From NCBI GenBank assembly GCA_019509785.1, contig JAEKLQ010000024.1, positions 1 through 64,000 of the forward strand: DNA of 64,000 nucleotides, written 5' to 3'. Both the position numbers and the translations under genes were made by a program. Position 1 is the stretch's first letter, and every line of letters starts with the position of its first letter. A model generated the notes under the pieces. That model ran no database searches and was not told the DNA's origin. It saw nothing but the letters and a program-made list of their open reading frames with translations. The stretch is from Fibrobacterota bacterium (lineage in GTDB: Bacteria; Fibrobacterota; Fibrobacteria; UBA11236). Positions 43,858 through 51,143 of this stretch are shown here, piece after piece.

Positions 43858-46068
43858 TTAGGGCTTCAACGTGAGGGCGCCGGGATCGGACCAATTGCCC
43901 GCCATGTCCTTTTCTTCCACTTGCAGGGTATAGCTTCCCGCCGGCAGGCCCGAGGGCACGTAGGCGACCGCTTGCGTTTCCGGGGACCAATCGGTCTGCG
44001 TGGACAACCGGTAGCGGAAGATCCGCGCGCCGTCCGAGCCGGATCCGGGGGACCAGTTCCATGCGGGCCCGGCCCCGTACGCGCCCGACACGGCGGGCGG
44101 CGGCGGCGGAAGCCGATCCACTTGTATCGACCGGCTCACGGGCGGCGATAGGTTGCCGGCCGAATCCGTTTCGCGGATTTCGAGGTAATAGGTCTGGTTC
44201 TGGGGCGCCGTAAGGATGAGGGTGGTTCCGGATTGACCCGCCGCCGTCGTCCCGTTCAGCGAGACCAGGAACCGATCGCCGGCATCGCCCGTCCGCGTCC
44301 AGGACCATTGCACCGGCCCGGAGTAAGATGCGTTGACGACCGTCGGCGAAGACGCCACGGTGAAGGCAGGGGCCGCGGGAGCGATCGTATCCCTAAGGAC
44401 GAAGGTCGTATCCGCGCCCCGGTTGCCCACGGAGTCCCGCGCCGATCGCACGATGGCGATGCGGCCTTGCTTGCCGGAGAGATCCTCGCCATCCGAATGT
44501 TGGATCAAGGTTCCGCCGAGGGCCTGCTCCGTCCAGATCACTTCGACGAAGGCGGCATTGGTCAGGGTTCCGCGGGATGGCGATTGGATGGCGACCTTGG
44601 GGCCGGCGGTGATGACCCGGATGGCGCGTTCTACGTTCGGCGAGGAGCTTCCGAACGCGTCCAGTTCGCGCAAGACCAGGGTATGCTCGCCATCGCGCAG
44701 GGAATCGGCGGTGAAGGTGGTCGCGCGCGTGTCGCGCTCCGGCCCGTTATCCAGGGAGATACGGAAGCGGCCCGTGCCTCCCGGAGCGCCGGTCCAGGCC
44801 CAGGTGGGCCGGGGATTGGCGGTCGGCGAGGCGGTCGTGCCCGCGCCGAAAGCGGGAGCGGCCACCCGCGATCCCGTTCCCACGTGCACCAATACGAAAG
44901 CCTGCGCCACGTTCCCTTCGCTATCGCGCACCGAGAAAATGGCCGTCACCACGCTGTCTTTCCCGTCATAGGCGCGCCGCGGCGCGGCCGTCCCTTGCCC
45001 GGTGGAATCGTCCCATCTCCCGTCCCCGTCCAGATCCCATTTCAATACCGCAACGGAACCATATTCCTGGGTCACCTTGATCGGGAACGATACGGTATCC
45101 CCCGGCCGAGCGCTGCGATCCGCGCCGACCTCGAGCACGGGAACGTCCCGCTTGACCACCACGTGGCAGGTCAGCGACAGGGACGGCTGGCTTTCGATAA
45201 AGCCCGTCACGTCGGCGGACCCTTCCGCGATGGCGGTGACCAAGCCGGTGGACGAGACTTGCGCCACCGCCACGTTAAGGCTCGCGAAGATGAGGTTCGC
45301 CTGGGAGCCTTCCGGGGTCGCCTGCGCATCCAATTGCAAGGACGGCCCGCCCACGAAGAGGACCGCTTGGGTAGGCGCCAGCGTGAGTCCGCGCGCCTTG
45401 ACGGTCGAGGAAACCTTCACGTGGAGAATGGCGGACAAGGCCGGATCGCGCCGCGAACGCGCAGTGACGTCCGCTTCCCCCGGGATTCCCGGGAACAGCA
45501 TCCCGCCCCCGTCCACGCGCACGACGGCGGAATCGGAGGAAGACCAGAGCAAGGCCGGATCGGCGCCTTTGGGCTGCACCTCGGCTTGCGCCGGCACGGC
45601 CTGGCTCTCCGAGGCCAGGAACATCGGGGAAGGGGTGAGCAGGGCCACCCGTAACGGCGGCGTTTCCCCCTGCCCATGGCTTCCGGTATCGTTCGCGGCC
45701 CCCCGCACCAGCACCTGGGGCGCTTCGGGGCCGTTCGGCCCCACCTTCACGGCGAAGACCAGGGCGCGGGCGGTGTCGCGGTAGGCGGTTATCAGGACCT
45801 GGTAAACGGAAGGCGCGTCGCTTCCCAGATCCAGATCGCGCAAGGCATGATCTTTCCCGGGGGCATAACGGCCGTGGAACACGCCGTCCTTGAAGGTTTT
45901 GCCGTTCGGGTAGAGGATATCCACCCGGATGCTGTCGTAGGTCGCCAGCGAGTCGTCCAGCCGCAGGGAAAGCAAGGTCGGCCTAGGGGCCTCGGAGAGA
46001 TTGCAGGCCCAGAGCAAGGCGCAAAACGCGGCGAGGCCGGCGCGAGCGGATAAGATCAGGTTTTTCAT
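43858..46068 (-). CDS. Surface lipoprotein with BIG2/PKD-like domains and three W-x-W modules
   Basis: 736 residues from the ATG at 46068, with lipobox LWAC (Cys near residue 22). The N-terminal part is beta-rich. Two bacterial Ig-like-2 domains occupy roughly residues 165-340 (LLWSSSDSAVVRVDGGG..., TGLVTAIAEGSADVTGF). A PKD-like segment has KWDLDGDGRWDDS. The C-terminal third contains three ~75-95-residue modules, each starting with W-x-W (WAW, WSW, WNW) and ending with an R/E-E-x-D-x-x-G-N/S motif. It is translated from an ATG overlapping the upstream TPR-like gene. Probably a cell-surface adhesin or scaffold. Confidence 0.72.
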   Translation of the reverse strand: MKNLILSARAGLAAFCALLWACNLSEAPRPTLLSLRLDDSLATYDSIRVDILYPNGKTFKDGVFHGRYAPGKDHALRDLDLGSDAPSVYQVLITAYRDTARALVFAVKVGPNGPEAPQVLVRGAANDTGSHGQGETPPLRVALLTPSPMFLASESQAVPAQAEVQPKGADPALLWSSSDSAVVRVDGGGMLFPGIPGEADVTARSRRDPALSAILHVKVSSTVKARGLTLAPTQAVLFVGGPSLQLDAQATPEGSQANLIFASLNVAVAQVSSTGLVTAIAEGSADVTGFIESQPSLSLTCHVVVKRDVPVLEVGADRSARPGDTVSFPIKVTQEYGSVAVLKWDLDGDGRWDDSTGQGTAAPRRAYDGKDSVVTAIFSVRDSEGNVAQAFVLVHVGTGSRVAAPAFGAGTTASPTANPRPTWAWTGAPGGTGRFRISLDNGPERDTRATTFTADSLRDGEHTLVLRELDAFGSSSPNVERAIRVITAGPKVAIQSPSRGTLTNAAFVEVIWTEQALGGTLIQHSDGEDLSGKQGRIAIVRSARDSVGNRGADTTFVLRDTIAPAAPAFTVASSPTVVNASYSGPVQWSWTRTGDAGDRFLVSLNGTTAAGQSGTTLILTAPQNQTYYLEIRETDSAGNLSPPVSRSIQVDRLPPPPPAVSGAYGAGPAWNWSPGSGSDGARIFRYRLSTQTDWSPETQAVAYVPSGLPAGSYTLQVEEKDMAGNWSDPGALTLKP

Positions 46069-46793
46069 TTCAGGGTGGCATCCACTTGGACGTGGCGGGG
46101 TTTGGGCTTGGCGTCCAACTCGACCCAGGTCAACGCGCCGGCTCCGGCCGCGGCCGCGCCCAAGGTCCACCACAGCCAACCCCTGGAAGGGGAGGCCGCC
46201 AGGGACGCATCCTGAGGCGAAGGCCCGGAGTCGGAACCTCGGGACCGATCCGGATCCGGGGGCCGGACGATCATAGGCGTATCGGGAACGGCCTCCTTTG
46301 GCAAGGCAGGCGGAGCTTGTCGGAGGGCCTTATCCGGAACGGGCGGGGCGGTCGGGGCGGGAGTTGCCGGCAAGGTGCCGGGCGTAGGGGAAGGATCCTG
46401 TTGGGCTTGGGACCGCAGGACATCGGCGCGCAAACGTTCGAACCAGGTTTTGGTCGCCGGCGGCAAATAGAGGTCGGCCGGATCGGAGTACGGATCGGCT
46501 TTGAGAGCCGCGCGGAAATGGGCCTCCGCCTTGGCGCGCCCGTCCTTCTCGCCCGCGTAGATGGCGCCCAGGTAGAGATGGGTGAACACCTTCTCTTGCG
46601 CCCCGACCTGGTGGGGATGGTTCTTGATGAAGCCTTCCAGGGCCGAACGCACGAACGGCATGTCCGCCCGCAAGTAGCCGTCGCGCACGGCGGCGGTATC
46701 GAGGTGCCCGTCGGGCAGCAGGCCGCCTTCGGCGCGCGGCATGCGCGCGCAGGCAAGGCAGAGGAAAAAGGCGATGCAAAGGCAGCGGGTCAC
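46065..46793 (-). CDS. Secreted TPR-like protein with C-terminal membrane helix
   Basis: About 242 residues from a GTG at 46793; an ATG at 46829 is the alternative. A signal peptide (CLCIAFFLCLACA) is followed by a helical region with a TPR-like unit (VFTHLYLGAIYAGEKDGRAKAEAHFRAALKADP). A long Pro-rich linker leads to a late hydrophobic segment, WLWWTLGAAAAGAGALTW. The architecture resembles envelope linker proteins. It overlaps the lipoprotein downstream by four bases (ATGA), so the two are likely partners. Confidence 0.6.
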   Translation of the reverse strand: MTRCLCIAFFLCLACARMPRAEGGLLPDGHLDTAAVRDGYLRADMPFVRSALEGFIKNHPHQVGAQEKVFTHLYLGAIYAGEKDGRAKAEAHFRAALKADPYSDPADLYLPPATKTWFERLRADVLRSQAQQDPSPTPGTLPATPAPTAPPVPDKALRQAPPALPKEAVPDTPMIVRPPDPDRSRGSDSGPSPQDASLAASPSRGWLWWTLGAAAAGAGALTWVELDAKPKPRHVQVDATLK

Positions 46794-46890
46794 GCGACCA
46801 GCATACCATGCCGGGAAGCCCGGAGCCATGGGTTCGGGGGCCGGAAACCTAAAGTAAAATCATAGAATCGGGATTAAGATCACAAATCGA

Positions 46891-47691
46891 TCAGCGCTCT
46901 TCCACCACGTCCCAGCGCGTCTCGGGCCCGGAGCGCAACGGTACTACGCGCCCGGCCACCGTGGTATCGACGCCGTGATCGGTCGATTCGCTTCGCGCGA
47001 AGCCGTTGATGTAGACCCGCCGGCTGCGCGCGCTGCGGTTAGGCTGCGATCCGTGGATGGTGAAGGGGTTCCAGATCATCACGTCGCCCGGGTCCATGAG
47101 GCCGAGCTCGGCGGGCGCGAGCCGCTCCAGCACCCGGCGATTGGCTTCGTTGGCTTCCCATCCCTCATAGCCGCCTTCCATCAGGGTCCGCTTTTCCCGA
47201 TGCGAGTACGGCACCATTTGCAGGCAACCGTTTTCTTCCGTGGCAGGATCGACGGCAATGGCCGTTTGCAGGAAACCCCCGTAGAGATCGCGGTAGGACG
47301 CGTCCGGTTTCCGGAAGGCGCTGTCCTGGTGCATCTGGAAGCTGACTTCGTCCCCGGGATTCTTGTAATGCATCTGGTTGGTGATGGAACGCAGATCGGG
47401 GCCTAAGAGTTGCATGACCAGCCCCAACAGGCGGGGCGAGGTGCGGAACTTGTTCAAGCCGGCATGGGAGGCCGCCGCCCATTTGGCGAATTTCAAGGTG
47501 GGTTTGCCCGCGATGGGCACGATGCGGAACTCGGTGAGGCCGCGTTTGGCGATGGCCTGCAACCCTTCCGCCTGCGCCAGGATATCCCCGAAATACCCGG
47601 CCAGCTCCGCGATTTCCCCCGGCGGGAACACGCCCGGGACGCGGACGAATCCACGGTCCCAATATTCGTCGATCCAGGGAGGGCGGGCCAT
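46891..47691 (-). CDS. Phytanoyl-CoA dioxygenase-like Fe(II)/2-oxoglutarate oxygenase
   Basis: 266 residues from the ATG at 47691. The double-stranded beta-helix carries the HxD iron motif in FQMHQDSAF. A distal His lies in FTIHGSQPNRS with Arg residues just after it (RSRRVYINGF) for 2-oxoglutarate. NGCLQMVPYSHRE is typical of the PhyH family. Substrates range widely, and nothing here narrows them. Open frame upstream of 47691 has no family similarity and was excluded. Confidence 0.82.
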   Translation of the reverse strand: MARPPWIDEYWDRGFVRVPGVFPPGEIAELAGYFGDILAQAEGLQAIAKRGLTEFRIVPIAGKPTLKFAKWAAASHAGLNKFRTSPRLLGLVMQLLGPDLRSITNQMHYKNPGDEVSFQMHQDSAFRKPDASYRDLYGGFLQTAIAVDPATEENGCLQMVPYSHREKRTLMEGGYEGWEANEANRRVLERLAPAELGLMDPGDVMIWNPFTIHGSQPNRSARSRRVYINGFARSESTDHGVDTTVAGRVVPLRSGPETRWDVVEER

Positions 47692-47777
47692 GGAGGGAGT
47701 ATATCCTTTACGGAGGGGATCGGACAAACAATTGCAAAGGCGTTTTCGCCGGAAGCCCACCTGCTGGGAAAGCGAGG

Positions 47778-48230
47778 CTAGAAGATTTCGATCTCCGCCT
47801 GCTCTTCCTTGAAGGCTTGGATGTCCTCGGCGATGCCGGCGGCCTCCTCGTCTTCGATGACGCGGCGGGCGTGAGGGAACAGCTCGTCCTCTTCCCGGGC
47901 GATATGCCCCTCGCATTCCGCCCGCAATTCGCGGCACTTGGCCGTCCATTCCGGGGTGCCCGCGTCCGTCGCTTCCAACATGGTCAGCAGCCGCTTCATA
48001 CCCTTATGATCGTCCAAGGACGCGAGGGTCGTCTCGCGGGTTTCGTCATTCGCCTTGAGCCGGCTATAGAAGTAACGCTCTTCGGCTTCGGAGTGGAGGT
48101 TAAGTTCGCGGAACAAGGTCGAGAAAAGCCGCTCGCGGCGATCCTGCTCGTCCTCCCCGGTGGCCTCCAATTGCGCGAGCAGGCTCTTGGCGTTCTCGTG
48201 GTCCTGGTGCAACAGCATGTAGAGGTTCAT
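47778..48230 (-). CDS. Hemerythrin HHE-domain protein
   Basis: 150 residues from the ATG at 48230, with an AAAGGA ribosome site. Helix-borne ligands of a diiron hemerythrin-like fold are visible: His in LLHQDHENA, HSEAEERYFY, DDHKGMKRL and the late HIAREEDELFPHAR. Such proteins bind oxygen or sense oxygen/iron. The leader carries a possible attenuator hairpin. It precedes the PhyH-like gene by 86 bases on the same strand and could be co-transcribed with it. Confidence 0.85.
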   Translation of the reverse strand: MNLYMLLHQDHENAKSLLAQLEATGEDEQDRRERLFSTLFRELNLHSEAEERYFYSRLKANDETRETTLASLDDHKGMKRLLTMLEATDAGTPEWTAKCRELRAECEGHIAREEDELFPHARRVIEDEEAAGIAEDIQAFKEEQAEIEIF

Positions 48231-48260
48231 GGGATTAGTCCTTTCTGGCCCCTGATCCAT

Positions 48261-48288
48261 AAAAAACAAATCGGACGGGGAAGCCGAT
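48261..48288 (-). promoter_or_regulatory. Possible attenuator in the hemerythrin leader
   Basis: On the minus strand, ATCGG (48284-48288) can pair with CCGAT (48270-48274), followed by TTGTTTTTT (48269-48261), the look of a short intrinsic terminator about 30 bases before the ATG. A stronger hairpin (GGCCGGG 48290-48296 with CCCGGCC 48304-48310) lies just upstream and abuts it. The 5-base-pair stem is weak, so a promoter-related T-run is a fair alternative. Confidence 0.3.
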
Positions 48289-48400
48289 AGGCCGGGCGTA
48301 AGTCCCGGCCGGACAAGGTGGGACGATTCTAGAGGGGGAAACCGACGGAAGACCCGACGGTCGCGGCGGACATGGATGTATTTCGGGGCGCGCGGCAAGG

Positions 48401-48406
48401 TATAAT
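48401..48406 (+). promoter_or_regulatory. -10 element of the GT39-methyltransferase operon
   Basis: A perfect TATAAT at 48401-48406 lies 10 bases before the ATG at 48417, within GC-rich sequence. The -35 region is weak (GTATTT at 17-base spacing). If used, the transcript would start only about 5 bases before the ATG, nearly leaderless, which fits the lack of a ribosome-binding site there. Confidence 0.45.
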
Positions 48407-48416
48407 GTGGCACCCC

Positions 48417-50120
48417 ATGACTTCAAGCATCCCCCCTGCGGAAGGACGCCCTGCCCGTTTTGGCCTCCTGGAGATCGCGGCGTCGGCGATCGCGCTCGCG
48501 GTCGGCTTCCACTGCCTGGCCTTGCGCATCCGCGCCGGCGGGCTACCCTCGGGCGACGAGGGATCGTGGATGTCGGTGGCCGCCGAGTTGGCCCATGGAC
48601 ATGGCTTCACGACGCGCTGGCTGGAGGCCCATTTCCTGGTCCCCTACGCCCTGCCCCGTCCGGACGATTTCCGTTATCCGGCCCTGGTTTCCCTGCTGGC
48701 CCTATGCTTCCGCCTCTTCGGATTTTCCATCGAAACCGCCCGCTGGGCCGTCGCCGGCGTCTTCCTGGCTTTCGCGACGGCCGTATGGGGGGTGTCGCGG
48801 GCCGCCTTCGGCCGTTGGGCCGCGCAGGCGGCGCTTTGGGCCACGGTAACATCCCTGTTACAGTTGGAATGGAATTCCGCCGTCTATACGGAAGGCCTGT
48901 TCGGCCTGGGCGCCGCGGGCCTGGCGGCCTGGTGCCTGCGGGGAGAGCGCACCCGCGGATCGACCGCGCCCTTCGCTTTCGGGACGCATGCCTGGTGGGC
49001 GGGCTTGGGGGCGATGATCGGCCTGCTGTACCTTGTGCGCGTGAACGCCGTCCTCTTCCTGCCGGGGGTGCTATGGCTGTGGTTCATGCGGCGCGGTGAG
49101 CCCTTGCGTTGGACGCACCCGGCCCTGGCCGTGCTGGCTTTCTTCCTGATCTCTGCGCCCTGGCTGCTGCGAAGCGCATCCGCCTTCGGCAACCCTTTCC
49201 ATTTCGCGGGCTCGGGCGGTTTGTTGCGCGATCCCGGCTCGGCCCTGACGCAATCGCATACCCTCACGGCCGCCGAATATTTCCGCCGCCACGACCTTTT
49301 CTTCCTCCCGCGCCGCTTGATCATCGGGGCCGCGCATGGGCTGCGGGATCTGCATCGCTTCGAACATGGCCTCGAAGCCGCGCCTTTGCTGCTGGCCCTT
49401 TGGGGGCTCTTCCGGCGCCGCGCCTTTTTCGGCCCCGCCTTCGCCGCGGGTTTCCTCCTTACGGGCCTGGCCTGCGCCTATGCGGCCTACAATTCCTGGG
49501 CCGGGGTCCGGTACTTCAGCGGGATAGCTCCGCTGCTCTATGCCTACGGGTTCTCGCAGATACCCATACTCTTCGCGGAGATTCCGCCACGTATGTTTCC
49601 CCAACGGCGGTTTCCGCAAGGGCGGTTTCCGCCACGGCTTCGCTTCGCGGCGGGGGCGGCCGGCATCGCCTTGGCCATCACCCCAATCCTCTATCCGCAC
49701 CGTTACTACGAGCGCGTGTTATCCGGCGCATTGGCCGCTTCCGGGCCCTACGCTTACCGTCCCGCCGTGGCCGAGCACCTGGCCAAGCTTGCGCGCGACG
49801 TGCCGCCCGGCGGCGGCTATTACGCCGCTTCGCTCTGCGACCTCAATTTCCTCGCTCCCGATCGGTTTTGCGTGGGGCTGCAAGAGCTGTACGATCCTTC
49901 CTGGTTCCCCCGCAGCATAGCCGCCTTCCATCCGGGCTTAGTGGCGTTGACCCGATCCGAAACGGGGGACTCGGCCCTGAAGGCCGCCCTGGGCCGCATG
50001 CGCGACGGGGGTTACCTGCCTGTTACGGTCGATTCCGGGGCCATCGCGTTGTATCTCGCCCTGCGCCCCGGCGCGGTTCCCTTATCCCCCGGTACCGCCC
50101 CTCCCGGGAAATCGCCATGA
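48417..50120 (+). CDS. GT39-type (PMT/ArnT-like) membrane glycosyltransferase
   Basis: 567 residues from the ATG at 48417, with about ten membrane helices. The first periplasmic loop has the acidic pair Asp47-Glu48 in PSGDEGSW, the catalytic D/E motif of the polyprenyl-phosphate-sugar-using GT-C fold. WNSAVYTEGLFGLG and VRVNAVLFLPGVLW are typical later segments. A curious Arg/Phe/Pro tandem repeat occurs around 49600-49640 (RRFPQGRFPPRLRF). It transfers a lipid-linked sugar to an unknown acceptor at the periplasmic face. Its stop overlaps the ATG of the methyltransferase. Confidence 0.78.
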   Translation: MTSSIPPAEGRPARFGLLEIAASAIALAVGFHCLALRIRAGGLPSGDEGSWMSVAAELAHGHGFTTRWLEAHFLVPYALPRPDDFRYPALVSLLALCFRLFGFSIETARWAVAGVFLAFATAVWGVSRAAFGRWAAQAALWATVTSLLQLEWNSAVYTEGLFGLGAAGLAAWCLRGERTRGSTAPFAFGTHAWWAGLGAMIGLLYLVRVNAVLFLPGVLWLWFMRRGEPLRWTHPALAVLAFFLISAPWLLRSASAFGNPFHFAGSGGLLRDPGSALTQSHTLTAAEYFRRHDLFFLPRRLIIGAAHGLRDLHRFEHGLEAAPLLLALWGLFRRRAFFGPAFAAGFLLTGLACAYAAYNSWAGVRYFSGIAPLLYAYGFSQIPILFAEIPPRMFPQRRFPQGRFPPRLRFAAGAAGIALAITPILYPHRYYERVLSGALAASGPYAYRPAVAEHLAKLARDVPPGGGYYAASLCDLNFLAPDRFCVGLQELYDPSWFPRSIAAFHPGLVALTRSETGDSALKAALGRMRDGGYLPVTVDSGAIALYLALRPGAVPLSPGTAPPGKSP

Positions 50121-51100
50121 AGGGCGCGCCTTCCGGTTCCGGGGAGAGGGATCGCCTCATCCTGGCCCTCAACGAAATCTGGCATGATCTCGAGAACCGC
50201 GCCTACGACGCCAAGCATCCGGATATCCTGGAAGCGGAGATCCCGCGTTGGGAACGCGTGCTGGGCCAAGCGTTGGCGGGCCCGCGCGGGACGATAGCAG
50301 CGCTCGATCTGGGTTCGGGAACCGGCTTCGTACCCATGCGGCTCAAAGGTTTCCTCGCCGAAGGCGATCGGCTGATCTGCTCGGACTTATCGTCGGGCAT
50401 GTTGTCGGTTTGCCGGGACGCCGTGGCGGCGGGAGGCTGCCGCTTCGCCCTGGAAACCCTGAAGTTGGACGGAAAGATCATCGATTTACCCGATGCCTGC
50501 TTGGATCTGGTGACCGCCAATGCGGTCATGCACCACCTGCCGCGGCCCGAAGAAGCCTGCCGCGAGATCGATCGCATCCTCAAGCCCGGCGGGCTGGTCT
50601 TGATCGGCCATGAACCGACCCGCGCCTACGGCGAAAGCCTTTTCCTGGCTGCCAGCTATTGGCTGCTTTCCCCCCTCGCCGACTTCAAGCAGTTCATTTA
50701 CGAGATCATCCTGCGGCTGGGCTGGTTCGAAGCCTTGCGCGGACCGCTGGGCCGTTACCTTCCCGAACTCGAGGCCCATAACCGATTGATCGCCGACGTG
50801 AACGCGCGCCTTAAGGAAAAGGGATTGATCGAAAAGCCGCTGGCGGCCGATACGATCTCTTCTCTCCTGGACGCGCAATCGCCCAATGCCGGCGGCCCCC
50901 AGGCGGGCCGCGGCTTCGCCTTTTCCGATTTCGAGGGGTACTTCCCCGGTTACCGTCCTGAGTTCCGGGAAACCTATACCCACCTGGGGAAAATCCACCC
51001 GCGGGCGCGATGGATGCGGGCATACTCGCGCTGGCTGGCCCGGCGCTTTCCCGAATCCGGCGGGAATCTGTTCTGCGGGCTGCGCAAAAGGCCATCTTGA
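50117..51100 (+). CDS. SAM-dependent class I methyltransferase
   Basis: 327 residues from the ATG at 50117, overlapping the GT39 stop (ATGA). Motif I is AALDLGSGTGFVP, and the acidic end of strand 2 follows in LICSDLSSGML. LDLVTANAVMHHLPRPEEA and ILKPGGLVLIGHEP are the usual type-11 motifs. A C-terminal ~120-residue extension contains long helices. Coupling to GT39 suggests methylation of a polyprenol, sugar or surface glycan. The open frame that extends far upstream is only a shadow of the GT39 gene. Confidence 0.82.
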   Translation: MKGAPSGSGERDRLILALNEIWHDLENRAYDAKHPDILEAEIPRWERVLGQALAGPRGTIAALDLGSGTGFVPMRLKGFLAEGDRLICSDLSSGMLSVCRDAVAAGGCRFALETLKLDGKIIDLPDACLDLVTANAVMHHLPRPEEACREIDRILKPGGLVLIGHEPTRAYGESLFLAASYWLLSPLADFKQFIYEIILRLGWFEALRGPLGRYLPELEAHNRLIADVNARLKEKGLIEKPLAADTISSLLDAQSPNAGGPQAGRGFAFSDFEGYFPGYRPEFRETYTHLGKIHPRARWMRAYSRWLARRFPESGGNLFCGLRKRPS

Positions 51101-51124
51101 AAACGGAGCCATCCTAAAGATGGG

Positions 51125-51141
51125 CCTATCCTCAGGATAGG
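51125..51141. terminator. Inverted repeat between convergent genes
   Basis: CCTATCC (51125-51131) pairs with GGATAGG (51135-51141) over a TCA loop, in the 43-base gap between the convergent methyltransferase and TonB-receptor genes. It could end both transcripts, but no T-run follows on either side. Confidence 0.35.
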
Positions 51142-51143
51142 TG

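Noticed and set aside
44233-45654. 473-residue plus-strand frame opposite the Ig-like lipoprotein
   Set aside because: Low-complexity Arg/Gly sequence, antisense to a gene with a lipobox and Ig-like domains.
49109-50116. N-terminal extension of the methyltransferase frame
   Set aside because: This portion overlaps the GT39 gene in another frame. The methyltransferase similarity begins at the coupled ATG at 50117.
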